64,000 nt of DNA from Zeugodacus cucurbitae (GCF_028554725.1 NC_071671.1:14259501-14323500); one strand, 5' to 3'. Shown: positions 12,294-26,542, counted from the first letter of the stretch. Notes: generated from the sequence alone by a model not told the origin. Numbers and translations are program-made.

Positions 12294-13458
12294 CCCAGTA
12301 AAAAATCTTTGGATTAATACCAAAATCGAGTAATAAAGGAGTAATGACTTGTTCATCAATTTCGAGCATTAAGTGAGCCATAAAGCCATTTTCGTTAGTT
12401 TTTACAAAAATCGTTTGTTTCCTCGCTTTTTGATACATTTTGGAGGAATAAACGAGGTTTATGAAAAAAAAGATAAAGCGTAACGTCTATCCTTAACTGT
12501 TAATTGTTGTGAAATTCTTTTATGTTCTATAAAAGCGTATTTTGTCAATTTAAATTAGTTTGAATTTTGCAAACAACGCGTCAACGTGAATGAAGTGTCG
12601 CAAATATTTGTATAAAGTTGTTATACGGTTAAAAAGTGGTAAATTATAATATAAACGTGTTAATTATTTATAAAAAATGTGTGAATATATTTATTCTTAA
12701 GACAATTAGTGACAAAATAAAGCTTCTTATGAAAACGCGTCGAAACCAAAAGAAATTGTGATATTAATGCATTTGAATAATCAGAGTGAATCTCTTATTT
12801 ATAATAATTGTACATAAAAAAGTTGAATTTACAATAAACTGCTAAAACTGAGTACATTGGTCCATCAAAGCCTTCAGACGTAAGAGCTTTACTTACGAGA
12901 AGAGCTGATTAAAAACAAAAACTTTTGTTTTACGGTAAGATCTGAGTTGTTTAAATTTCGTTTAAGTAACTAACATATGCTATTTTTTCATATTTTGCAG
13001 AATCCGTTAAAGAAAATTTTACATCATTTGTGGACTTTAAAATCGAAACCGTGAAATTCACTAAAATCTGCTCCGACTTCAACTCTTCGTAAATATTAAA
13101 ATTACGTCTATTATTTACCCACTGTTAACATTATTTTGAATTATCATAACTATTTTTGTTAAATTAAACTATTTACAACACTTTATATTTTTGTGTGTCG
13201 AATTTCTGCTCTTTTTCGTACTCTTTCTGGAGACAAAGAGGATTACTCTCTCTGCTCTCGTTTCGTAGGTCAAAAAGAGCTCAAAAGAATGCTCGGTTTC
13301 CACTCCATTTGGAGTTGAAAAGGAGTGATCCCTCGTAAGGACATGCTATGTTAAAAAGGAGTAATAAATGCATGGGTCTCTGAGCAAAGTGGAGTAATCC
13401 ATGGCTCGGAAAGGAGCGATCTAAGATTAATCTTTGGATGATCGGATTTTTTACTGGG
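12294..13458. mobile_element. Non-autonomous element with CCCAGTAAAAAATC inverted termini
   Basis: The left end reads CCCAGTAAAAAATC and then CTTTGGATTAAT. The right end, on the minus strand, reads CCCAGTAAAAAATC and, a few bases inward, CCAAAGATTAAT. The interior has several copies of a GGAGTAAT or GGAGTGAT word near both ends, which look like subterminal repeats. No transposase is present. An imperfect 8-bp pair, AATAGCTG at 12281 and AATAACTG at 13459, may be a decayed target duplication, but the left one is separated from the terminus by 5 bases. An 8-bp duplication would suit hAT-type elements; this remains unproven. Confidence 0.6.
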
Positions 13459-15387
13459 AATAACTGTTGCCTCTACATGTAAAGTTTGGCGTATAAGTGT
13501 GACCAGGTAATACATATTCTTATATAAATACAAATTTATGTTCGTGTTGCGTTTTGTTAATTGTCAGCTTGTAATAACCGAGCGCACGTGCATCGGAGTA
13601 TATTAAAATTTAATTGACAACATTATTTAAAGTGAGCATGGTTGCTTAGCGAAACGCTGGTTGCGGTGTGGAATGCATGGAAATATTTATGGTTGAAAGG
13701 GTGGTCCTTACATGTGGAAAAACAATTAGAATACCTACAATTGGAAAGAGACTGATTGTTGAGACCAAACTGAAAGATTAAGGATTTTGTATTGGATTAA
13801 GAGTTCAAGAAAAAGCAAAAAAAAAATAATAATTTATTTTCACTTCACATATGAACATCCTGGAAGTAGCTGAGGACCATTAACTCCTCTTAGTGATTCA
13901 TATTTTGAGGAGCTTTTGCTTCTCCCCTTATACAATGCGGCTTTCCTCTTTATGTCAATCAGCGCCTGCTTCATGATTTATTTCATTGCCGAACTATTTG
14001 TTGTGAATACGAAAATTCAGTTTAAAGATTTTGACAATAAATTTGTAGTGATAAGTAACTGCAAATATTTCTGAATTCAGCGCACGTTTTCAGGTTTGTC
14101 TGGGAATTTTTACTCTTTTTTATTGTTAGCTACTCTGTACTTACTTTTTTCGTCTGTCTTGTGCATTTTCGCTACACACCTTTGTGGATTCTTGTGTGGT
14201 TGGTGATCTCTTCAGTGATTTAGTTGCCTTGTGTGTTTTTTGTTGCACTTTTTGTATTATTGTGCTATTGCAACACTTTTGTCACTGTGAGAGGTGGGTG
14301 TTGATGGCTACATACCATGTGCGTCATAAGTTCATATCGCTGCTGTCAGAGCGTTGACATGTTTATTTCGCATGCCTGACATGTCAGAATATCCAGCGAA
14401 GTACAAAATGAAATAAGAAGTGAGAAATATAGATAGAATGTAGAGGAAATAAATACGAAATGCGATTGATAGTTTTGTAGTTTTAGAATACAGTGGACAC
14501 TCGTAAGGGTTATAGGTTCAAGGACAAGTCTTTAAAGAAATCAAAACTGTTTATAAAAAGTTCCTTACTCGCCCAGAACTCTTAAAAGACATCCATACTT
14601 AACTGTAGTTTAATAGACTAACTTCAGTTTCTCTGAATATCCTGATATTGATTGTTTAATTTTTGAAAGTCCTTACGAAAGAAAAAATTATAATATAAAT
14701 CCAACACCAACAACTTGAGGGTCTAAAGACTGAATGGAAATCTTTCTCGATATCTAAAACTAGTTTATTTTGACAAAAGGAGGAAAAATATTCCCAAACT
14801 ATGAAATGAGTCAAAACTGAATCGGTTTTTACCGATTTTTGTTCGACACCTTCGGAGTTGTACATTTTCATTCCCTACTATGTAGAATATCCTTCTAAAT
14901 ATTCTGGCGGTGTTTTTGCATCCTATCTAAAGTCCATCCATCCATCCATGTCTCATCAAAGACTATCTATACCATTCAGCCATTGCTTGTTTTGTATTGC
15001 TAACATTCATGCTCCACTATGCAGGTTTATACGATGTTGACTTTAAATTAATTAAATTTACTTAAGTTATGTTATTAAATCACAACAAATTCCAAAAGGA
15101 TTGCAAACGATATTTAACAATGCATGTAGCCAACAAAAGCCCAGTGAAGCCATTTAAGGGCAAATAGCTAAATTATGCAAATCTTTATACGAGGATTATG
15201 GCTTTAATGTGCAGCCTACGTAGACATTAAATGTATTATTATTATTATTATTGTTGTTATTGCGTTTATATTCGTGTTGGCTATGGTATCTGATATATGT
15301 CGTAAATAAATTGATTTAAAAGCTCTCTTGAGTGCCTTAATGTATGCTTTGTTTTTTGTTTTGTTTATATGTATGAGCATGTCTGCT
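13459..15387. other. Intergenic sequence
   Basis: No gene is recognised. It contains a short (ATT)n array at about 15234-15253 and an A-rich run near 13818-13828. The remaining short open frames have no domain features. Confidence 0.6.
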
Positions 15388-15401
15388 TCGTCTATTCATT
15401 G
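15388..15401. repeat. Target-site duplication of the truncated LINE, left copy
   Basis: CGTCTATTCATTG (15389-15401), or 14 bases counting the preceding T, is repeated exactly at 16214-16227. Direct duplication at both ends marks a recent, well-preserved LINE insertion. Confidence 0.85.
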
Positions 15402-16213
15402 TATGTATGTGATTGGCGTTGCAACCGTTTAGCCGGTTATAGCCGAATCGACGATAGTGCGCCACCTGTCTCTCTCCTTCGCAGCTCGGCGCCAGTTGGA
15501 GATCCCAAGTGTAACCAGGTCGCTCTCCACCTGGTCCCTCCAACGGAGTGGAGGCCTTCCCCTTCCTCGGCTTCCTCCGGCGGGTACTGCATCGAACACT
15601 TTCAGGGCTGGAGTGTTTTCGTCCATTCGGACAACATGACCTAGCCAGCGTAGCCGCTGTCTTTTTATTCGCTGAACTATGTCAATGTCGTCGTATAACT
15701 CGTACAGCTCATCGTTCCATCGTCTGCGGTATTCGCCGTTGCCAATGTTCTGAGGACCATAAATCTTGCGCAAAATTTTCCTCTCGAAAACTCCTAGTGT
15801 CGTCTCATCTGATGTTGACATCGTCCAAGCTTCTGCACCGTAAATCAGGACGGGAATGATAAGCGACTTGTAGAGCTTGATTTTGGTTCGTCGAGAGAGG
15901 ACTTTACTGTTCAATTGCCTACTCAGTCCAAAGTAGCACCTGTTGGCAAGAGTTATTCTGCGCTGGATTTCGAGGCTGACATTGTTCGTGTTGTTGATGC
16001 TGGTTCCCAGGTATACGAAATTATCTACGACCTCGAAGTTATGACTGTCAACAGTGACGTGAGAGCCAAGACGCGAATGCGCCGACTGTTTGTTGGATGA
16101 CAGGAGATATTTCGTCTTGTCCTCATTCACCTCCAGACCCATTTGCTTCGCCTCCTTATCCATGCGGGAAAAAGCAGAACAAACGGCGCGGTTGTTGCTT
16201 CCGATGATATCAA
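15402..16213 (-). mobile_element. 5'-truncated RTE-like LINE
   Basis: About 812 bp of the 3' part of the same LINE family as 2697-5533. An open frame runs from 16163 to 15429 (244 codons) and corresponds to the sequence after the YADD motif: [41 protein letters not shown] and the end GGSRGRGRPPLRWRDQVESD. It keeps its natural stop. The 5' end is cut just downstream of the YADD codons (near GATGATATCAAT on the plus strand). The 3' tail is a TATG-type repeat at 15402-15410. Truncation at the 5' end with a 13-14 bp target duplication is the normal outcome of incomplete target-primed reverse transcription. No catalytic residues remain, so it is inert. Confidence 0.9.
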
Positions 16214-16227
16214 TCGTCTATTCATTG
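16214..16227. repeat. Target-site duplication of the truncated LINE, right copy
   Basis: Matches 15388-15401. The first T may belong to either the element or the host sequence. Confidence 0.85.
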
Positions 16228-19200
16228 CACGTGACAAATGCTACAATTGCGTCAAAGCCATAAACCATCAGCTGTGGATTCTACAAACACACGCATATAA
16301 TTTAATTTAAATTTTCGTTGGGGTGTGCTCAACTGTTCATTGCTTTGCTACAAAATCTATATTCACCTTGTGGTCACATTTATGCAACAATTATTTGATA
16401 TAAGATTATATAAATATATACGACGATAAAATAATATTTTCAAAGAGATATTTGCTGATGGCGCTGCAGTAAATCATCTACGCAACGAATTTCTAATATA
16501 CTTACTTTATCGTCTGTTGTAATTTGTTTTCGAAACTCGAATCGACGATCTAGTTGTATTTGGACTAAATTTTATGAAATCAGAACAACTTCTGATGGTC
16601 GTTATGTACCAAATAAAACAGTGTCGCATTTGTAGTTACTGAAACTCAATAAACTCTTCTCGTGATAAGATGATTAAGCACGGCAGCGAATGGAACTCGG
16701 CTGCATTGAATTGAACTTAAAAGGCAGAGAGATGATGCTAGTACATCAACCCCCCTAAAACATGCCACTTGCCACATTGAGGAGCAATTTGTAGCGCAAC
16801 AAAATTGCATTCAGATATAAACAAAATTGTTGTACAACACATGACTCCGAGTTAGTTAGACACTTAGTTGTGTGTCTCGGCTTTTGCCGTTTATTTGAAA
16901 TGATAAGACATAATATAACATAGCAAATAACATGTACTCCGGATCTCTGCCAACTTGCCTCGCCACCTCATCGTTCTGTCGGTCGTTCAAAGCGTCTGCC
17001 TGTCAATATGCCATTGCGGCAACTGTCTGGACTCGATTGCAACTAACTTGCTGCTGATTGCATGTAAAACGCTTGGGCTTTGTTACAAACACTTCCACAA
17101 AGCCGTGAAGCGACTTAACCTACGCGTCGGTGCGTTGGCTGCGTGTCGTGGCATGGATTTTGTGTACTAAGGAATAATATCTGCTGGAAATCAATTTGCA
17201 TTGCATGCTTGTAAATTCACCGAATAACAACACGCAGCAACATAAGGTCCATTCGATCAGATCAGGTTTACTTTTTGTTGCAGTCCGCGGCTATAAACTG
17301 TGAAAGAACTAGTAACCAGGCACAGCACTAGAGGCATGTATGTATAGGCTTCCGATCTATCTTTGTTTTGTGTCAAATACACGATTGGTAAAGCTAGTAA
17401 ATAGACAGAATAGTATGGTTGACGGTGCAGCGGGGTCAGGCCCGTAGTTAAGAAGTAACCATGAAATTCCGGGGTCCAGCACTATTCCGTACTAATTGCT
17501 GGCAATAAGTACATTGATGTCAAGTATCGTTGTGGTACGAGTTGAATGAGGTTACTGAAACAATAATTCCATCAAAGAGAGAAGTATGGATCTTCGATTA
17601 TTTGACAACAATAATTATAGAATTGTATTACAACAAAAAACAAACCGAGAATTTTCAAAATTTGAAAGCTTTATTGATTCCTTCGATTCCTTCATTATCT
17701 CTAAACTGTATGAGTTTAGAGGAGCTACAAACCTAATTGACATGATATAAGTACAGACATTATACAAGGTTCGTAATGCAAAAAGTTCTACTCCAATGTT
17801 TTCTTTGTCTACTTAAAATAAGAATTCCAACATTTCCAAAATTTTCAAAATTGTGTTTTACATTTTAAAGGAAAAATCCAGGACTCGATTAATTGTAGAA
17901 TATATCACAAGCGGTCATCTTACGTCAGCTATTTCTCAATAAATGTATTTAAAAAACCAAAAAATGTATAAAAGTCAATTTTTGCAGTTTATTACAGTTT
18001 ATTATTCGACCCATCGTGGATCATGCGGGTCATATTGTACGTACAATGGTCAAGGGCCACTAGTCGCATCGGTCGTAACCGGTTACTTTACGATGTCAAA
18101 GCCAATACACATGGGTGGAAGGAATGTTACATCACGATTTATTTTATTCAATTTTGGTTTTTATTTCTACTTTTTGCCATCGTTTGTAGCAAACACGCAA
18201 TTCTCGACGCCGTGCAACATGTTGTTGCCGCTGCCTGTGCATAGGATCACTGCCCATTGTTTATTGCAGTCGCAGTCTTGTGTCTCACGATAACTTGGTA
18301 TCGGTGCACTTTGCAATGCTGTGCCGCTGTTGGTGTTGCTTGTTGCTGGCAGCAAAGAGCACGCTTCCTCATTGCTGCAATACCTACGGCATCCAGAGCA
18401 ACATGTTAACTCACGTTTTTACTGTATGTGCAGGAATTGATGCAACAAAAAAAAGCAAATAAACTCCAGTGTATATGGGCGCTGTTGTGTGTAGGTTGGA
18501 AGTAATACAATGTTGTGATAAATAGCAACAAGCGTGCTGCGATATGTTGCAAACAAATTGACAGTTAACATTCTGATATGTACGAGTTGCCACATCATGG
18601 AACGTAACAGCAACAACTAATAAAAAAATGTAATGTTTAACTTGGCTTTGCTCCTGAAATAGCCAGCGTGGCGAGCAGCTGAAGGCGATATAAATTTTAA
18701 AACTGAATAATTATTTTTTATTTTTGCGTCATGTTGCTAATATTGAAGCAATATGTCTATCAATAAATACGAATTGATATGTAAACGGCGAAATATGGTC
18801 GGTTGAGAGTTCAAAGTGTGAAAGTTGAAAGCACGAGAAACTACCTAAGAAACCATTAATAACACTTGGGCAATATAGTAGTATAAGACGACGGTCAACG
18901 AATTGAATTTTGTTAATACAAATGGAACGGAATGCTTCACAGTTGATCAAAAATAAAAAATAACGGGTTTCTTAAGAAACATCGATGAATAGAAGGAAAG
19001 TAAGAAACATCGGAAGGATAATTCTCATCATTAAGTACCACATTACTTTCTATGGTATGTTAACTAATTAAACTTGTTGATACTAAGAGTTAAAATAGAG
19101 CACACGCAGGTTCATCGATTGTTAAACATATGAATATTTAGTGGTTCATGGATACTTGAGGTTCAAACACAATCATCTGGTTTTATGGAAAGATTTATCG

Positions 19201-22200
19201 ACTGATATATGGTCGGTATCTATACACGAACCCAACATTCACCATTTCTAAAATCAATTGGTAATTTCTATGATATCCTCAAATTCTTATGAGTGTCTTA
19301 TAAGAATTTTAAAATTTTCAAAATTAAGCGCTCTAAAAATCTGGGTTAGAATTAATGCTTATTCGAACTATATTACCCCTCCTACATAATCATACTAAAA
19401 CTTTTATTTCTCTCTACCGCTTTTCTTTAATATGAATATGTCGTCATACTAATTTATTTCCATCTTAGCTACTTTTATTCAAATTCCTCATATTTTAACC
19501 AATTATGCCGTGAAAAACTTACTTTCAATCAATCAAACATAAAATTTTCTCATATTCATTTAAGAAGCCATAAATAAATCTGCTTCTCACTCATTGTTTT
19601 TTCATTGGCACGCAGTTCAATTTTCCACTTTCGTAAACTTTACATTTTCAATCAATGCGAAATATGTAAATGTTTCGCAAATTTTTTTTTAACGCATACT
19701 GTGGTGCAGTCAACCCGTCAAATATCACTCAATCATGTGTGAAATAAATCTAAGGCGACAAAAGAAATAAAATATTTTGAAAATAGCAATATGGAAGCTC
19801 GGGGTGAAGTTGCGAAGCTGTCAAATTGAGAATTTTTTAATAATATATTACATGTTTCGCTTTCTTTGCTAACGCAAACAACAATTGAAGCATGAAAGGG
19901 GTTTTGGCACCTTTTATTTATTTTGCTTTTATGATTTTATTTTTGTCAAACACTAATTTGACTGTGCTTAAGTTTTTTGTAATGATAGTACATTTAGTTT
20001 GTTTTAGCGATATTAGCGTTAACCGTTTGTGCTACATAAATTCTTGTTAGCTTTTCTCTTTCGTTTTTATTTTAAGGTTACTTTACGAATTTAATGAAAC
20101 CAATCTCGGCAGGTAATCACAAATTCAATTAGGCATTTCACACTGCAGAGTAATGTAATTTATTTCGTGTCCTGTGTATTCGTAGTTCACTGATTGTGCA
20201 AACTGTGCGATGTTGGATTGCTGCAGATTTCCTAAAAAACATTAGAGAAGTAATAAAATAAAAATACAATATGCAAGCGGTTTTAATGGCTGTACTAAAA
20301 TATTATTAAAATTTTATATATTTTTTTCTAGCGTTGAAAATTTGTTGAGACATATTCAAAGCTTTTTATTATAAACATTTATTCCCTTGACTTTCATGAA
20401 TTTTTAAAAGTTACGTATACGCACTGTACTTCATTATGGAATAAATCAGCACTCAAGCAGAAGATTACGGTTCCAGGAGAACTCAGATTCATTCGGTACC
20501 TCTCAGTTCATTATCGATATATTCCCTAGGTTTATAGACGGATATTGTATCGGTATCTCACAAATAATTTTGAGGGGTGCTACCAAGCCCTTGTCTGGAC
20601 GAATTGATGATGCATATGCTGAAAACAGTATTACGAGAATTTAGAGTTAAAAAGAACTGCAGGTTTATATTTGAATTAAATTATTACTGCCTCTCTTTTC
20701 ATTTTCCACTCAGTTAATGATTCTGCCTTGCTTTTCATTTCCACTCTTTTAATTTGCAAACTTTCCTATTTAATATGCCTTCCTTCAAGCAGCTACTGTC
20801 TACAGCTGAGCTACTTTAATGCGACAACTATTATTTTTCACTTAGTTTTGGCACTCTTCCGAGTTGCTTGGGTTCCGCTTTTAATGCGGCAAAGCCAGTG
20901 CCAGTGCAGTTCATCTCCAGGCGCAATAAAGCTGGCTGCGAATGAGTTTGAAGATTTACTTAATTTAGTTTTCCTTCGATTTGTCTTTTTTGTTTTGGAC
21001 TTTCCGTCGTTGTGTAAAATGAATACTTTATTTTTGTGTTTCATTGCTGGAGAAACTTTGTCCACTACCGCTTAAATAAAACAATATAACTTCATATTAT
21101 AGTTCAAATCAGCCCGTTTTGGCTTCTGGGAGCACACCACATGCTCTTGTTCTACTTAAAGTTTATTCCTGGATAGAATTGCCAAATGTTGACAGTTACT
21201 TGTTGTTCGCTGCAGTCACAAATGTTGTTTATTTCTTCATTCTTCGTCCAATAATGGGACTTCCGGAAGCATTTAGAAAGTTTCCGTTAACGAGGAATTG
21301 CAAAACGGAGCGAGAAAACCTTATGCTGAACAAAGTCTGATGTATCGATAATTGTTAGATTTAAGTGAAGAGCATGACATTTCTAGTGTTTTTTGAAATT
21401 TGTATTCTCAATTTTTAATATTTTTGTGAAGGAAACTCATTTTTTAATATTAAAATAAGTAAATAAAGAATAACATTTATATTCCAGCCTAATTGCCGAA
21501 TTTCAACATTTTTTCGTTTGAGCAGTTTTGGATATCTTAAAACAAGGTTCGACATTTGAGTCTTTCCCAAGATTTTCTGACAGCGATAGCACGATACTTT
21601 TGTGTTAAATTCGATGTGAAAAGCTAAAATCATTTTCAAAGAACAGATGCTGATCCCGATAGAGAACATTCGGTTCCTACTTAAATAGATTAAATACCAG
21701 TATCTAATAATGCCAAATATTTTTTGAGCCTTGGTCTGAGATTGTACAACCATTACATCACCACTAGGCATATACTAAATACAATACATACATAAAACTC
21801 ATCCATATGTATGTAAACAAATTTCTCTAATTCAAGAAACGTACTAACAATGGTTCGAAAGTCACTAGTCCCAATCCTTACCAATAATGTGCCATATTGC
21901 TGGGTAAATATTTCGGTTAAATATTCGTACTACCTACTACTGTATTTATATATACACAAATTTGTTTTCGAGTTTATCTGGTTTTTTTTTTTGAAGATTT
22001 AGTGTTTGCTCACGAAGAACGCTTATTCCTTGCCAGCTGCTTTCCGCTGTAGCTTTGAATTATTGAAGCAATTTTCTAGTTAGTTTGAGCCAAAGGATTT
22101 TTTATAGGCGCTGCAATGCGTCTTTTAAAGTTTGCCAATATCGTTATTGTCCACTTGTGTCATGATTTGTTATTTTGGCTGCTGTTTGCTAATTTGATAT

Positions 22201-25200
22201 ATTATAGCAATATTTATTTAATAAACTGCTATATAAAAAATATTCAGAAAAAACTTTGTTTCGGAAACTGTGTTTATGAAATATTTGACAATTCAATAAA
22301 AACTAAAGCCCATCTCTTAACCGAAAGCGAAACCTAACAACAAATGTGTGGTATTGCCTTATAATGAGCTCGGAGTCTTTCGGAGTTGACTGTATGCTAG
22401 TTTGCTAAAGTCCTAAAATGCCTAAGTTGTATACAACAATTTTAAGTCTCCACTTCACTTCGAGTCAGTTCAGGTTTATTTGAAAACAATTTTTTTCGCT
22501 TAAATTATTTTTCGTTAGCCCTCAATAACCTTATTGTTTTGAGTCTATCGAAGTTATATAACTGAAAATAATTAGCAAATTCGTAAGCAATTAAAAACAA
22601 GTTGTAAACATTTTATTTCATATTATACTTACTTTTATTGCCTCGTTACAATTTTTATGCAACTTGCTGTTGCCAGTAACATAAACAGGGTTGTATAAAT
22701 GAACACGTTCTTCTTCATAGAGACGCGTTCGTTTATGGCCTCATGCTAACACGAAGTCGTGTAAAGCTCGGTTAATTGCATTTGCTATATAAAATTAACT
22801 AATTTAAAACTATGAAATAAACTTTACCAAAAACTGCAAATTCAGTATAAATTATTTTTCAACACTTCCCACTGCTCTTACACATACATACACACATACG
22901 AGTACCTAGTTTTATTATATATACATACATAAACATTATATAAAGTTTTTATATACATATGTATGCAAGTGAACATGTCGTTGCGCAAACTTTTCTTGCC
23001 ACTTGCAACAGCAATTGCCTGCAATTGCCGGTCAACATAATTTTGTTGCTGGCAGCCAATCTCGCAGCTGTTGCATGTGGTTTCCAGACGATCTGGGCAG
23101 CTGACGGGGCGTATTTTATTAATAGAGAAGTGGTATTTAATTTTTAAGCAGATATAGCTGAATAATATGAAGATGGTTGTGACGCTGTTGTTGGTAGATG
23201 CTAAAGCGACCACAGCACAGTGGTTGCGCCAATAGGACAAAATTCAAAAATTTCATAACAACAAAAATTTGCGAAAAGTTACCATATCGTCTCTAAAATG
23301 TCCAAGCTTCTTCATGGCAAACCGGTTTTTACTGCAAATCTAACGGGACATTCTAAAAATAGAATGCAAAGCGTGATCAACTGTTCAATTTTGTAGCGAA
23401 ACTGCGCTAAGTTTGCTTTTCGTGAAAACAAAATTGAATTTCAAAGTGGTCAAACGTTTGCTAGAGAGGTCCGATTTTGATTATTTAAAAAGAATTTTAT
23501 TGTTGCAGGTATTTACTTTAATAAATTCATCTTGTGAAATTAATTTTATTGATTTATTATTTGTTGTGTATTTTTGATTGCTTATACTTTTTTGTGTATT
23601 TTTTTAACGTAATTTTCATGTTTAAATAGAAATTTAGTTATGTTACCCCACGACCCCCCCTTTATGAGTGTTATCAGTGTATTTGTCAATGTTTTAAGGT
23701 AATACAAATGTTAGGAGTAGCTGCCGATATTTGCCCATATGTTTATATTCGTGAATAAACTTAAGCTGTCGTCTTACTGTTGCTCAAATTTGGTTTGGTA
23801 GAACAAAGCATTAAAAACAAAGGCTACGCAGTAGAGATGAGGAAACTTAACATGAACAACTGTATTTTTTTAAAACACATCAGACATTTTTTTTTTTAAT
23901 TCGCAGCAACAACGCACTTCAAATTGTTCTGGTAATTGTTCAGGTTAACGAATCAAGATTATTTTTAATGGCTCTTGAAGCTAAAGGTATTTATTTTAAC
24001 TTGTGAAATTAATTAAGACTAACGAGATTTGTATTTTTTGTGAAATTAGTGTTTTATATCACCTATTTTTTGAACCTTTTTTCTGCGTCTTCAATGTGTT
24101 TACATAAAGTTTTTGTTGTGTTCCCCCGCGATACCCCGTTAGATTTATTTTACAGTGTCTTTACCAGAGTCTTAATGTAATAAAAGTGTTAAAGTTAGGT
24201 GCGGAAATTTGCAGATGTAGAAGTAATCGTCAAAATAATAATGGCCTTTGAATTAACTATTTTTAAGTTCAAACGCATTATAATTGGGCTAAGGAAGCTT
24301 GGAAAGAAGGATAAATCGTCTTTATTTCAATCTGTGTACGGTTTACTAGAGGATACATCATAAGTTTTTGTTCTAATTATAATGGCTGTTGAAGGGCAGT
24401 GAAAAAATGAACTGTACTAAATTGGTTGATAAATTGCTTTTTCCCTACATTAATTTTTTATATGATATTATTCTTATATGTGGAATATGGGAGTTGGATG
24501 AGGGAAACTATAACGACAAATCATGTTCAGCTTGTTTATCGCTTTCTTAAATGTTTTTACAAAGCCTTACTGAAAGTTTTGACGCTCCGACCATGACCAT
24601 CAGAAGTATTTTTGCGCATGATTGCCATATAATGGCAATTACAGTTCTATGGGAGCTATAGGACCTAGTAGTTTGATGGGGCCAATTTTTTTACTATATA
24701 TTTAAAATAATTTTCTAGATTTTTGGTGAGAATTTCAAAGCGATATCTCATTTATGACCACACCTTCATATAAGCCGAACCACTGTGCACAGGAGTGAAT
24801 ATGGAGACAGGATTTTTAAATTTTAATTAAATTTTAATTTTTTTTAAGTTTTTAGAAACTTTAATTAAATTAAAGTAAAATTTTCATTTAATATTATTGA
24901 TTATGAAATTTCTTTTTGAAAATTTTTAGTATCTAATTCAATATCGAAGAAATAGTTGGTATTGTGATTAGTTGTTCTACACAAGGAAATTATTTCTGAA
25001 GATTGCATCAACAAAGTCAATCGATAATTCGATAATATTTAGATATAACGTTATTTCTATTGCAATCATCTACAATAATATACAATAATTTCGGCCATAT
25101 CAAGGTCATGGCCTGAACTGCGTAAAGCAAAAATTAATAGAGATGAAACCATTAAAAAGCTTAATCTTAATTATGGAAAATTAAATGAATGAACATAATG

Positions 25201-26536
25201 TGAAATTAGCTTCAACGTGTCATTTCAGTAAAAATTCATTTTAAACAAAGTTAACTCTCCAAAGATATAAAGTGCTGTAAACATTGATTGTCTTCCTCTA
25301 GTTTAATCGATTGGTCACTTCTATGCTCGCTTGACAAAAATTGACACGTGAAAGCAACAATAAAATTATCCAGTTGAATTCGTGCAAGAGAGTATGCGGA
25401 TACCTCATTAAAAATCTATCGCCGCTTGCTGGGTGTTACCAGGTTTTGTTTTACTAATCCAGCCCATTCACAATGGTAAAAATGGCTCGAAGGACAAATT
25501 ATTGTCAAGAAGGAAGTGGTAAAAAACATGTTTCCCATTAACGAACGTCAACAACTCTGTATATTCCAAATCTGCACATCTTCTGCAAATAAAGTTGTTA
25601 AGCTGGTAGATGCAATGCAATAACAACAACGATAACAGAAACAACGTTTATACATATTAATAATAAAAGCCAACCAGCCAACCAGTCAAGCAATAAACTA
25701 TATTTTACTATAAACACCAAAGAGAGTGGATGGAGAATGGGTGCCTGTTTGCGGCTATTAAAATGTTTAGTGGAGATGAGCGGCGTATCGAAGAGTCGAA
25801 ATTAGACTGTCGGGATTTCAGATCATTGATTATTATATATATATTAGTGCTTACATCAGTAATCAGCTAATAGATGGCCAACCAATCAAACATTAATTTC
25901 TTTTTATAGAAACTTATTTAGTGAAAGATTTTATTAAAGATCCATAGTTGGAGAAGTATATCTTCTTACCGGAATCCCAATAAGACTTCATTGTCTTTTG
26001 TTCAAGCTCATTATATCCTTTGAATTGACTCCAGTTGGACACAAGGAGGAAAACTTGATCAATATTTTTTTTTCCAAAAGCAAAAGTTTATTTATTTATG
26101 ATGAATCGACTCTTTCGTTGATCGGGATTTGTAATCCTACACGGGATGTGTGGTCCTAGTACTAATATAAAAATTTCAAACTTGTAAATCTTCATAAACG
26201 CATTAGAACGCCTGCAAGCAGTCTAGAAGCAGGAATAAAAAAAGAGAAAACCCAAAGAGTAGAACGAAGGAAGTGTTGCGTGATGAAAAATTGAAAAAGT
26301 TCCTAGTCAATGAAGTGAATCATTGAGTTGATGAAGAAATAAACGCATCAAATTGATTGAGTTGGAAAAAAACCATAACCGTTTAACGGCCAAGCGTGCT
26401 GCAGTCGCCAACGTCGGACTATAAATTTAACTATGAAACTGCAATAGGCAAAGGAATTTCAAGACCAAGCAATCCAATTACGCACCTGACCGCATTACGC
26501 CGAAACGAGTTGTGTTCAATGCTGTTCGGCTACTAG
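16228..26536. other. Long gene-poor interval
   Basis: Ten kilobases with no recognisable gene; all open frames are short, many lack ATG starts, and both strands are similarly open. Visible features are a CATA-type microsatellite at about 22881-22900, the diverged tandem duplication at 23400-24230, and a stretch near 24600-24790 with phrases such as CTATGGGAGCTATAGGAC and the palindrome TTGCCATATAATGGCAA. That stretch resembles dispersed fly repeats, but I cannot name one. Confidence 0.55.
23400..24230 (+). repeat. Diverged tandem duplication, two units
   Basis: Unit 1 (about 23500-23740) and unit 2 (about 23980-24220) share, in the same order, GGTATTTA..TTTA, CTTGTGAAATTAATT, a C-rich core after TGTT (ACCCCACGACCCCCCC versus CCCCCGCGATACCCCG), CAGTGT, an AATGTTTTAAGG versus TCTTAATGT segment, a TAATAC/TAATAA-AAATGTT/AAGTGTT segment, and a final GATATTTGCCCAT versus GAAATTTGCAGAT segment. 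The spacing is about 480 bp. The copies are well diverged and no coding is shared. Confidence 0.5.
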
Positions 26537-26542
26537 TCAGCG
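26537..26542. repeat. Target-site duplication TCAGCG, left of T1
   Basis: The six bases TCAGCG precede T1. On the other side of T1 they are missing in this copy, but they are kept (as CGCTGA, reverse complement) at 54678-54683 beside the inverted X. The undisturbed T1 insertion thus had a 6-bp duplication, and the T1-X junction here has lost TCAGCGTG. Confidence 0.7.

Noticed and set aside
16955..17170. A 71-codon frame beginning at TTG
   Set aside because: No ATG start, no domain, and chance length for this base composition.
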